Source: RGIG4576 sp045656705 (GTDB lineage Bacteria; Bacteroidota; Bacteroidia; Bacteroidales; Muribaculaceae). Taken from it: a stretch of 40,731 nt of DNA. This document shows positions 33,557-40,731 of the stretch, piece after piece. Position numbers and translations under genes: made by a program. Under the pieces are notes generated by a model, which ran no database searches, had not been told where the DNA came from, and was given only the letters and a program-made list of their open reading frames with translations. Every line of letters begins with the position of its first letter. Position 1 is the stretch's first letter. Where the stretch lies: contig JAZORR010000012.1 in NCBI GenBank assembly GCA_045656705.1, forward strand, positions 1-40,731, written 5' to 3'.

Positions 33557-34009
33557 ATGATAACCAAAATGGAAAAGAAATTTAAAAGAACACGCACTGC
33601 CAAAGACTTTATACTAAGTCTATCGTTATTAATCATCGGGGGCGGGCTTGTTGCATTTACCGATATAGAAAGTGCTATTTATGGAGGATATGTGTTGATA
33701 TTGATAGGTATTACTTTGGTTTTTATATTGAAAAGTGCATACACAGATACTCACAACACTTATTATAAGAAATCTTTCTCATTCTCTGGAGAAATGAAAA
33801 ACTCAATCTTGGCGGCATTGAAGTCAGCCCCCGCATCTATTCAATTATCGGAAGATGGTAAAGGGCAAGTGTTGATGCTTAATATGTATTACAGCAAAAC
33901 ATCGGAGAAAGCATATATTCAACTATTTGAGTATATTCTCAATCAATATGAACCTTGCTCAGAGATGTATGAGTACCAAATAAATGAAGTAAACAAACTT
34001 ATAGAATAA
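33557..34009 (+). CDS. Hypothetical protein with two membrane helices, 150 residues
   Basis: No family is recognised. The N-terminus is basic (EKKFKRTRTAKDF), followed by a helical hairpin in the membrane (about 18-36 and 41-59, 'SLSLLIIGGGLVAF', 'GGYVLILIGITLVFIL') and a cytosolic C-terminal domain of about 85 residues. A second in-frame ATG at 33569 (MEKKFKRT) is an alternative start. Its stop codon overlaps the start of the exchanger gene by one base (TAATG at 34007-34011), so the two are translationally coupled, and it may assist or regulate the exchanger; that is an inference from the overlap. Confidence 0.75.
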   Translation: MITKMEKKFKRTRTAKDFILSLSLLIIGGGLVAFTDIESAIYGGYVLILIGITLVFILKSAYTDTHNTYYKKSFSFSGEMKNSILAALKSAPASIQLSEDGKGQVLMLNMYYSKTSEKAYIQLFEYILNQYEPCSEMYEYQINEVNKLIE

Positions 34010-34956
34010 TGGAATATATACTTTTGGTTGCATCCTTGGTGGGCATCGTATTTGGTGCCGACTTTCTTGTGAATGGAGCGATAGCTATCGCAAAAAAATA
34101 CAAAGTATCCGACTTTGTTATCGGTGCCGCAATTGTAGGTATAGGCACATCAATGCCCGAATTTGTGGTAAGTTTTATAGGTGCCTTAAATGGAAATGCC
34201 GACGTGGCAATAGGAAATGTGGTTGGGTCAAACATATTCAATGTGTTGGGTATTTTAGGTCTCACTGCCTTATTTTTCCCTGTTGGTGTGGAGCGTAAAA
34301 ATCTAAAATTTGAGCTCCCTGTATGCATAGGCGTATCTATTCTACTCACAGTCCTTGCATTTAACCTCTTCGATGGTACATCACCTTGTATCAGTACCAT
34401 TGATGGCATAATTCTTCTGTTGTGCTTTGCAGGGTTTATGTGGTATTCTTTTGTGCGTGATAGAAAGAATGTAGAAGCCTCTCCCAATGAGAAAACCGAA
34501 ACAAGTCCGTTATGGAAAGCCATCATTAAGGTAGTGGGTGGTTTGGCATTACTCATTACTTCGTGCGACATATTTGTAGATAATGCAGTGCTTATAGCTA
34601 AATCTTTCGGTGTAAGCGAAGCCTTTATTTCGTTGACTCTTATTGCTTGTGGCACATCTTTACCAGAGTTGGCCGCTTCAGTTGCTGCAGCAATAAAGAA
34701 GAACACAAGTTTGGCTCTTGGCAATATCATAGGTTCAAACATCTTCAATATTACCTTCATATTGAGCCTTAGTTCGCAGGTAATGCCTCTCACATCTTCT
34801 GGTATCACACTCACCGACTATCTTGTGATGATAGCCACAGCCCTACTTCCTTTTATTATCGGAATGAAGGGTAAAATAGGCAGAATGAGTGGTATCCTTA
34901 TGCTTATCTGTTTTATAGCCTATAATTGGTATCTTGTATCTAACCAGATTGCATAA
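34009..34956 (+). CDS. Calcium/sodium antiporter (CaCA family, YrbG-like)
   Basis: The 315-residue protein has about ten membrane helices and the two inverted alpha-repeats of the family: 'GIGTSMPEFVVSFIGALNGN' with 'AIGNVVGSNIFNVLGILG' in the first half, and 'ACGTSLPELAASVAAAIKKN' with 'ALGNIIGSNIFNITFILS' in the second. The GTSxPE glutamates bind the cations. It should export Ca2+ in exchange for Na+ or H+ across the inner membrane. It is coupled to the small two-helix protein gene by a one-base overlap. A terminator follows 33 nt after its stop. Confidence 0.94.
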   Translation: MEYILLVASLVGIVFGADFLVNGAIAIAKKYKVSDFVIGAAIVGIGTSMPEFVVSFIGALNGNADVAIGNVVGSNIFNVLGILGLTALFFPVGVERKNLKFELPVCIGVSILLTVLAFNLFDGTSPCISTIDGIILLLCFAGFMWYSFVRDRKNVEASPNEKTETSPLWKAIIKVVGGLALLITSCDIFVDNAVLIAKSFGVSEAFISLTLIACGTSLPELAASVAAAIKKNTSLALGNIIGSNIFNITFILSLSSQVMPLTSSGITLTDYLVMIATALLPFIIGMKGKIGRMSGILMLICFIAYNWYLVSNQIA

Positions 34957-34989
34957 ATAAAGTATATTCAGAATTATAATATATCAATA

Positions 34990-35023
34990 CGAGCTCTCAA
35001 TGCATTGGGAACTCGTTTTTTTA
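34990..35023 (+). terminator. Terminator after the exchanger gene, 'CTCAATGC' type
   Basis: CGAGCTCTCAA and TTGGGAACTCG pair around TGCA with one C/A mismatch, followed by eight T. It differs at only a few positions from the terminator at 32938-32972. Confidence 0.88.
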
Positions 35024-35057
35024 TGCTATAAGAATAGGAATTCTTATGTAAAAATAT

Positions 35058-35065
35058 TACTTTTG
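35058..35065 (+). promoter_or_regulatory. -7 element of upp
   Basis: TACTTTTG followed by CAAATAG lies 22 nt before the upp ATG at 35088. Confidence 0.5.
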
Positions 35066-35087
35066 CAAATAGTTAATCTCAAAACTT

Positions 35088-35747
35088 ATGGACACAAACA
35101 AGAAACTAAATTCCACACAAAAAACCATCGTTCATATTATCGACCATCCATTAGTGCAGCATAAACTTAGCATTATGCGCAATAAAAACACTTCTACAGC
35201 ACAATTCCGTCAATCATTGCAAGAAATATCAATGTTGATGGGATATGAAGTAACTCGTGATTTTCCTATTACATACGAAGAAATCGAAACACCTCTACAA
35301 AAGTTTAATGCACCTAAACTTGCTGGTAAGAAGGTGGTGATAGCTCCTATCTTGCGTGCCGGATTAGGTATGGTAGATGGTTTGCTGGCTTTGATTCCTT
35401 CGGCTCGCGTAGGCCACATTGGTATGTATCGCGACGAAGAAACTTGCCATCCTGTATTTTATTACTACAAGATGCCTACCGATAAAGATCGTCTTGTAAT
35501 TCTCACCGACCCTATGCTTGCCACTGGTGGTAGTGCTTGTGATGCAATAACACGATTGAAAGAAGATGGCTTCACCAACATTCGCATGATGGCATTGGTG
35601 GCATCTCCCGAAGGTTTAAAAACAGTTAACGAAGCGCACCCAGATGTAGATATTTATTTGGCTGCTCTCGACAATGGACTGAACGAACATAAGTATATTC
35701 TTCCTGGTTTGGGTGATGCTGGCGATAGAATTTTCGGCACTAAATAA
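35088..35747 (+). CDS. upp: Uracil phosphoribosyltransferase
   Basis: Upp makes UMP from uracil and PRPP in pyrimidine salvage. Typical segments are 'VIAPILRAGLGMVDGLLALI', 'VGHIGMYRDEET', the PRPP-binding loop 'LTDPMLATGGSACDAI' and a C-terminal uracil-binding part 'ILPGLGDAGDRIFGTK'. 219 residues, normal for type I UPRT. It is a single-gene unit with promoter and terminator. The secreted nucleotidase at 3879-5606 could supply its substrate through nucleosides; that link is inferred. Confidence 0.96.
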   Translation: MDTNKKLNSTQKTIVHIIDHPLVQHKLSIMRNKNTSTAQFRQSLQEISMLMGYEVTRDFPITYEEIETPLQKFNAPKLAGKKVVIAPILRAGLGMVDGLLALIPSARVGHIGMYRDEETCHPVFYYYKMPTDKDRLVILTDPMLATGGSACDAITRLKEDGFTNIRMMALVASPEGLKTVNEAHPDVDIYLAALDNGLNEHKYILPGLGDAGDRIFGTK

Positions 35748-35781
35748 TCTTTTTGCTGAATTTATAAAATCAAAAGAAACG

Positions 35782-35823
35782 AAATAAGCGAGTATTTTTT
35801 AATACCACTCGCTTATTTTTTTA
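35782..35823 (+). terminator. Terminator after upp
   Basis: AAATAAGCGAGT and ACTCGCTTATTT (35782-35793 and 35807-35818) form a 12-bp stem followed by a T run, 34 nt past the upp stop. Confidence 0.9.
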
Positions 35824-35941
35824 CCTTTACAATCGTTTGAAATTTATTTTTATGCCACATAATTTGGCTAAATGAAACTTATCTAAAAAGTTACCCTCTA
35901 AAAAACGAGAATTACTATACGAAACCACTACACACTATTAA

Positions 35942-35985
35942 CCCCGAGTAGAAGATTATCTCATCTTTACTCGGGGCAAGTTTTT
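35942..35985 (+). terminator. Isolated hairpin with T tail
   Basis: CCCCGAGTA (35942-35950) and TACTCGGGG (35968-35976) form a 9-bp stem with a 17-nt loop, then CAAGTTTTTCT on the plus strand. No plus-strand gene lies between it and the upp terminator 120 nt earlier, so either it is a second upp terminator, ends a short RNA, or is the transcript end of the convergent minus-strand gene at 36027-36260, though the minus-strand tail is not T-rich. Confidence 0.5.
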
Positions 35986-36026
35986 CTATCAGAATAATCT
36001 CTTAGATAAATTCTATTTGTTATGTT

Positions 36027-36260
36027 TTACTTATAGCCTTTTACTACCCAATATCCTCCACGAGGAGCTCCGACACGCTCTATCAAGCCCTCTTCTTTGA
36101 GTTTTGCTAAGCGTTTTTCCACGCCTTTAATGCCAATACCCACCTTTTTAGCAAGTTTTGCGGCACTTAATGTTTTGTCTTCTTTCAACAAATCCATAAT
36201 CTTATCTCTTGTTTTTACTGGAGGATAAGAGTTCATTACAAGTTCTTTCTTGGTTCTCAT
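36027..36260 (-). CDS. Orphan winged-helix DNA-binding domain protein, 77 residues
   Basis: The sequence 'TRDKIMDLLKEDKTLSAAKL..KVGIGIKGVEKRLAKLKEEG' followed by 'LIERVGAPRGGYWVV' is a winged helix. It matches the C-terminal HTH found in AAA_4/RecG-related and Fic proteins of Bacteroidota, but nothing upstream encodes the rest of such a protein. It may be a small stand-alone regulator or a fragment left after decay of a larger gene. A second ATG at residue 9 (36236) is a possible start. The upstream minus strand has TTTG then TAAACTTT 14 nt later, a weak promoter. Confidence 0.7.
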   Translation of the reverse strand: MRTKKELVMNSYPPVKTRDKIMDLLKEDKTLSAAKLAKKVGIGIKGVEKRLAKLKEEGLIERVGAPRGGYWVVKGYK

Positions 36261-36587
36261 TTTGTTTTTTAAAGTTTATCTTTAGATTGCTCCAAAGAGC
36301 GTGATATCATTGGTTATTTACATTAAAATGTTATACTCTTATGCAAATTTAGCACAAATCTTCACTTATATCTAATATAAATAAAATAATGCTCTTATAA
36401 ATATCATATTTTATAAGTTATTAACAACTTTGGGGGCATATAAAAGCCCTTTGCCAAAGAGTTTCCAGTCGCCAATTGCAAATTCCAACTTATTACCACA
36501 TCCCCTATCTTAATTTTAGTAAAAGAGGAATTATTCTAATCTTTTATTTGTATTTTTGTGTTTTAAAATTGGTATACACTCATTGAT
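36261..36587. other. 327-nt A/T-rich intergenic region
   Basis: No gene is seen. The left edge carries a weak promoter for the minus-strand winged-helix gene. The right edge carries a plus-strand -7 element TATTTTTG (36551-36558), 29 nt before the DUF1573 gene. A short GGGC / GCCC stem lies near 36433-36452 without a T tail. Confidence 0.4.
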
Positions 36588-36983
36588 ATGAAAAAATTTT
36601 TATTCTCTATAATCGCAATATTTTTAGCATCGGCTGTTGTCCTTGCAAGCGATAAGTATGCCGAAGCATCGTTCTCTGAAAAAACTCACGATTTCGGCAT
36701 TATCAAGGAAGAAAAAGGCGAAGTAAGCACCATTTTCGAGGTCACTAATACTGGCAATAAGCCTCTGCTCATTGTAGATGTGGCTGTGTCGTGTGGATGC
36801 ACTACAAGACAATTCACCAAGCGTCCTATCGCTCCAGGCAAAACCGGCGAAATAAAGATCACCTACGATCCTGCTGGCCGACCTGGTGCTTTCAAGAAAG
36901 ATATAAAGGTGCGCACCAACGGACGCGAACGACGCACCACTCTCTACATCGAAGGCACCACCATTCCTTCACCTAAAGAATAA
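36588..36983 (+). CDS. Exported DUF1573 protein, single domain
   Basis: A signal peptide (MKKFLFSIIAIFLASAVVLA) is followed by one DUF1573 immunoglobulin-like domain (about 25-125) with the standard marks: 'KTHDFGIIKEEKGEVSTIFE', 'TNTGNKPLLIVDVAVSCGCT' and 'PIAPGKTGEIKITYDPAGRP'. The family is common in Bacteroidota envelopes; no activity is established. 131 residues. It is followed after 9 nt by a longer DUF1573 gene, so the two form a unit, probably arising by duplication and extension. Confidence 0.9.
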   Translation: MKKFLFSIIAIFLASAVVLASDKYAEASFSEKTHDFGIIKEEKGEVSTIFEVTNTGNKPLLIVDVAVSCGCTTRQFTKRPIAPGKTGEIKITYDPAGRPGAFKKDIKVRTNGRERRTTLYIEGTTIPSPKE

Positions 36984-36992
36984 TCACTTGCT

Positions 36993-38057
36993 ATGATGCA
37001 ACGATTTTTTACATTCATTTTTGTATTGTTCTCGGCATTGATGTGCCGAGCAGAAGATGCTATGCAATGGGTTGCGTCGTCACACCACTTTGGCTCCATA
37101 CTCGAGAAAGATGGTAAGGTTAGTCACGAATTCTTTTTAGTGAACACGAGCAACGATCCTTTTCACATCACCCGTGTGCGCACTTCTTGTGGATGCACGG
37201 CATCGTCATTCTCGCGCAAAGACATTCAGCCTGGCGACACTGCTACGGTCACAGTCACTTTCAACCCTATTAATCGCCCCGGTAGATTCAAAAACAGTGC
37301 TTACATCCACACCAATGCTCACGAAGACTATAGCACACTCACCATCACTGGAAATGTGGTGCCCGAAGAGAAAACGCTCCACACACTCTATCCATCTACC
37401 ATAGGGGCACTTCGCTTAGAACGCCACATTATTCCTTTCGGTGAAATAACAAAAGGGAAAAAGAAAAATCAATATATCACCGTATACAACCCGAGCATCG
37501 ACACCATCGAAGTGAAATTCAGCAATCTGCCTCCACACATTCAAGCACGATTAATACCCGATAGAGTGTTGCCCAACGATGTAGCCACCATTGTGGTGAT
37601 TTATCGCTCTGATAGGTGCAATCAATGGGCTCTAACGCAAAACTCTTTCACGGTGGAAACTCTTCCACTATCGCCTTCTGAGCATTCTATTGCCGGCATT
37701 GGCAATATCGAGGTCACAGCAATGATTGTAGAAGACTTCACTAAGAGCAATGGCCCAACACCTATTGCTAAAACGAATACCAATCGCATAAATCTGGGCA
37801 AAGTGTCGCACTCGGCCAAAGCATCGTTTGAAATATGCAACGAGGGTGATGCACCTTTGAAAATACGTCACATCTACTCGCTCGACAAGAATATATCTAT
37901 TTCTTACAACCACAATGCAGATGTGCCCCCCACACAAATCCACAAAGGTGGACATAAGCATTCTCACACAAGATTACAAGCAAATAATCAATACTCAAAT
38001 AACGATTGTTACCAACGATCCAATCAATCCTACACAAACTATTCGCATTGTAGGTGA
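36993..38057 (+). CDS. Exported DUF1573 protein, multi-domain, frameshifted near the C-terminus
   Basis: The 354-residue frame has a signal peptide (MMQRFFTFIFVLFSALMCRA) and repeated DUF1573-like domains: the first at about 25-125 ('SHHFGSILEKDGKVSHEFFL', 'RVRTSCGCTA', 'PINRPGRFKNSAYIHTN'), a second at about 140-240, and a third from about 265 ('NLGKVSHSAKASFEICNEGD'). After codon ~313 the frame becomes His/Asn/Ser-rich and unlike the family, because a C6 tract at 37926-37931 shifts the reading. In the +1-corrected frame the third domain continues to a stop at 38068-38070. It follows the single-domain DUF1573 gene by 9 nt. Confidence 0.85.
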   Translation: MMQRFFTFIFVLFSALMCRAEDAMQWVASSHHFGSILEKDGKVSHEFFLVNTSNDPFHITRVRTSCGCTASSFSRKDIQPGDTATVTVTFNPINRPGRFKNSAYIHTNAHEDYSTLTITGNVVPEEKTLHTLYPSTIGALRLERHIIPFGEITKGKKKNQYITVYNPSIDTIEVKFSNLPPHIQARLIPDRVLPNDVATIVVIYRSDRCNQWALTQNSFTVETLPLSPSEHSIAGIGNIEVTAMIVEDFTKSNGPTPIAKTNTNRINLGKVSHSAKASFEICNEGDAPLKIRHIYSLDKNISISYNHNADVPPTQIHKGGHKHSHTRLQANNQYSNNDCYQRSNQSYTNYSHCR

Positions 38058-38070
38058 AATATTAGACTAA
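37926..38070 (+). pseudogene. Out-of-frame C-terminal segment of the DUF1573 gene
   Basis: If the C6 run at 37926-37931 had five C, translation would continue as 'PPHKSTKVDISILTQDYKQI', then 'INTQITIVTNDPINPTQTIR' and 'IVGEILD' before TAA at 38068-38070. 'ITIVTNDP..P..TIRIVGEI' is the normal closing strand pattern of DUF1573 domains, so the frame is real and the current stop at 38055-38057 is an artefact of a one-base shift. Whether it is a sequencing error, a fixed mutation or a variable tract cannot be told from one sequence. Confidence 0.8.
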
Positions 38071-38097
38071 AAATTAGGGAATTTATAGAACTTCTCT

Positions 38098-38105
38098 TAA
38101 CTTTG
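38098..38105 (+). promoter_or_regulatory. -7 element of meaB
   Basis: TAACTTTG lies 23 nt before the meaB ATG at 38129. Confidence 0.5.
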
Positions 38106-38128
38106 AAAAATAAAACAAAATCTCAATT

Positions 38129-39226
38129 ATGGAACATCCTGAAAACGACGAAAAATATGTGGGACTTACAGTGAACGAAGGTGTGGCACAACCACCCATC
38201 ATCAATCCCTACTTGAAACGCAAACGCCGTCGCACACTGCTTTCGGCAGATGAATATGTAGATGGTATCCTCAAGGGCAATGTGAGCATCTTGAGCCAAG
38301 CCGTCACCCTCGTAGAAAGTCAAAACACCGATCACCAAGTAGTGGCACAAGAAGTCATCGAAAAATGTCTTCCTTACTCAGGTAATTCACGCCGTATAGG
38401 TATCACAGGCGTGCCAGGAGCAGGTAAGAGCACATCTATCGACGTATTCGGTCTGCACGTGCTGAAAAGTGGCGGCAAACTCGCTGTACTCGCCATCGAC
38501 CCAAGTAGCGAACGCTCTAAGGGTAGTATACTTGGCGACAAAACTCGTATGGAGAAACTCACCCTACACCCCGACGCATTCATTCGTCCCAGCCCATCGG
38601 CAGGTTCACTCGGTGGTGTAGCGCGCAAAACACGCGAGAGCATCATCCTCTGCGAAGCAGCTGGCTACAATAATATCATCGTAGAAACCGTAGGTGTGGG
38701 ACAAAGCGAAACTGCAGCACACTCAATGGTTGACTTCTTCCTGCTTATCCAACTCGCAGGCACAGGCGACGAGCTTCAAGGCATCAAACGAGGCATCATG
38801 GAGATGGCAGACGGCATAGTTATCAACAAAGCCGATGGCGACAACATAGAACGTGCAAAACTCGCTCAAACGCAATTCCGCAACGCCTTACACCTATTCC
38901 CTCTCCCACCAAGTGGATGGACACCCGAGGTGCTCACCTACTCGGGCTATTTCGAGATAGGCATACCAGAAGTGTGGGATATGATAGATAGATACTTCGA
39001 ATTTGTGAAAGCCAACGGATATTTCGCACAAAAACGCCGCGAGCAAGACAAATATTGGATGATCGAAACCATCAACGAGCGACTAAAATCCAACTTCTAC
39101 AACGATCCAGAAATCGAAGATCTGCTCATCAGCAAAGAAAACCTCGTGCTTAGCAACCGACAAAGTTCATTCGTAGCAGCACAAGACATCCTCAATCGCT
39201 ACTTCGAAAAACTCCGCCAAAACTAA
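38129..39226 (+). CDS. meaB: Methylmalonyl-CoA mutase-associated GTPase MeaB
   Basis: MeaB is the G3E-family GTPase that guards methylmalonyl-CoA mutase, gating delivery of adenosylcobalamin. The Walker A motif is 'GVPGAGKS' (94-101), followed by 'LAVLAIDPSSERSKGSILGD', 'RPSPSAGSLGGVARKTRES', 'IIVETVGVGQSE' and the guanine-specificity motif NKAD. 365 residues, slightly longer than average because of a basic N-terminal stretch (KRKRRR at 30-35). The mutase genes themselves are not in the window. It has its own promoter and a perfect terminator. Confidence 0.95.
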   Translation: MEHPENDEKYVGLTVNEGVAQPPIINPYLKRKRRRTLLSADEYVDGILKGNVSILSQAVTLVESQNTDHQVVAQEVIEKCLPYSGNSRRIGITGVPGAGKSTSIDVFGLHVLKSGGKLAVLAIDPSSERSKGSILGDKTRMEKLTLHPDAFIRPSPSAGSLGGVARKTRESIILCEAAGYNNIIVETVGVGQSETAAHSMVDFFLLIQLAGTGDELQGIKRGIMEMADGIVINKADGDNIERAKLAQTQFRNALHLFPLPPSGWTPEVLTYSGYFEIGIPEVWDMIDRYFEFVKANGYFAQKRREQDKYWMIETINERLKSNFYNDPEIEDLLISKENLVLSNRQSSFVAAQDILNRYFEKLRQN

Positions 39227-39329
39227 ACCCACACAAAGTGGACTATGTCAGTAGCCGATACCATAGATGAGGAACTTTGCATTGCAAAATAAGTGGCATT
39301 AAAAACACCACAACCCTTATAAAAACAGC

Positions 39330-39372
39330 AAACCATAGCCTAAGCAAACTCGCTTAGGCTATGGTTTTGTTT
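39330..39372. terminator. Terminator between meaB and the rRNA operon, 'CCATAGCCT' type
   Basis: AAACCATAGCCTAAGC (39330-39345) and GCTTAGGCTATGGTTT (39352-39367) form a perfect 16-bp stem with a 6-nt loop. T-rich tails follow on the plus strand (TTGTTTT) and, more weakly, on the minus strand. The left arm repeats that of the terminator at 13592-13641. Confidence 0.9.
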
Positions 39373-39434
39373 TACTCACTTATGGCATAATTGAGGCTGA
39401 ATTATTATAACAGAAGATCTGTCATAAAACAAGA

Positions 39435-39470
39435 AAGAGAGCAACTCACTTTTCAGTGTATTGCTCTCTT
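39435..39470 (-). terminator. Terminator of the rRNA operon
   Basis: On the minus strand AAGAGAGCAA and TTGCTCTCTT form a 10-bp stem, then TCTTGTTTT. It begins about 8 nt past the 3' end of 5S rRNA. Confidence 0.85.
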
Positions 39471-39477
39471 CTTCTGA

Positions 39478-39587
<110 letters not shown>

Positions 39588-39759
39588 ATCGTTTAGTCTT
39601 CTGTAGACTATTTATTTTCTTTCTTTTACCGTCATCGTCGCTCTAGACTGATGCGTTATGCAAAAAAAAGTGCACATACTGGAACTTCGTGTTTATCTCT
39701 TAATCTTTCATCAAGTTCAACTCGCTTCGATAAACTATCGGATTGTTTCCAATCCAGAA
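39588..39759 (-). other. 23S-5S internal spacer
   Basis: About 170 nt without a tRNA or ORF of note. It contains short complementary arms typical of rRNA processing stems, for example GACTAAAC next to the 5S 5' end. The boundaries are approximate. Confidence 0.6.

Positions 39760-40731
<972 letters not shown>

Noticed and set aside
33999..34814. 271-codon open frame on the minus strand opposite the exchanger gene
   Set aside because: It is a shadow of the CaCA gene, whose two alpha-repeats on the plus strand are unmistakable; the antisense protein has no recognisable features.

Overview
The window looks like a chromosomal segment of a member of the Bacteroidota, most probably the order Bacteroidales. 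Three things support this. Nearly every transcription unit is preceded by the Bacteroidota -7 element TAnnTTTG, and starts lack Shine-Dalgarno sequences. The family repertoire fits: long-form IspG, DUF4834 beside pssA, DUF1573 lipoprotein-like exports, a WYL-type N-terminal HTH, and a FtsL-like / PASTA-PBP division cluster. The cell-wall genes (meso-DAP-type MurE) also fit. Genus cannot be fixed by reading alone.

Layout. 1-221: start of a minus-strand lipoprotein gene cut by the window edge. 602-5606: purE, ispG, an aldose 1-epimerase-like gene and a secreted 5'-nucleotidase, probably co-transcribed. 5703-6377: membrane-anchored TPR protein. 8382-6607 (minus): psd-pssA-DUF4834 phosphatidylethanolamine operon. 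8554-8713: tRNA-Trp and an odd tRNA-Phe, closed by a two-way terminator. 8837-10742: small accessory patch on the minus strand (acidic orphan protein, WYL-type HTH domain without its WYL half, hairpin-bounded spacer, DJ-1/PfpI protein). 10822-13545: apbE and a GHL10 (DUF187) exported glycosidase-like protein. 15203-13737 (minus): two FKBP isomerases. 15369-16067: sirtuin. 16345-31587: complete division/cell-wall (dcw) cluster rsmH-ftsL-ftsI-murE-mraY-murD-ftsW-murG-murC-ftsQ-ftsA-ftsZ, then serS. 33063-34956: two small membrane proteins and a Na+/Ca2+ exchanger. 35088-35747: upp. 36260-36027: orphan winged helix. 36588-38070: two DUF1573 exported proteins, the second frameshifted. 38129-39226: meaB. 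39478-40731 (minus): 5S rRNA and the 3' third of 23S rRNA of an rRNA operon that continues past the right edge.

How the genes work together. The dcw block supplies the cytoplasmic precursor steps (MurC, MurD, MurE), lipid-linked steps (MraY, MurG), septal polymerase/transpeptidase (FtsW, PBP) and the divisome scaffold (FtsL, FtsQ, FtsA, FtsZ); murF, ddl and mraZ are not in it. Psd and PssA make phosphatidylethanolamine in two consecutive steps. Most of the window is housekeeping. I did not find a convincing new multi-gene system. The observations most worth following are: a 58-nt promoter/operator block shared by purE and the GHL10 gene; a sirtuin without its zinc-binding cysteines; a poly-C frameshift in a DUF1573 gene; recurring near-identical terminator hairpins, one pair bracketing the exchanger locus; a tRNA-Phe with an irregular D-arm; and the WYL-less regulator with a tandem operator-like repeat.
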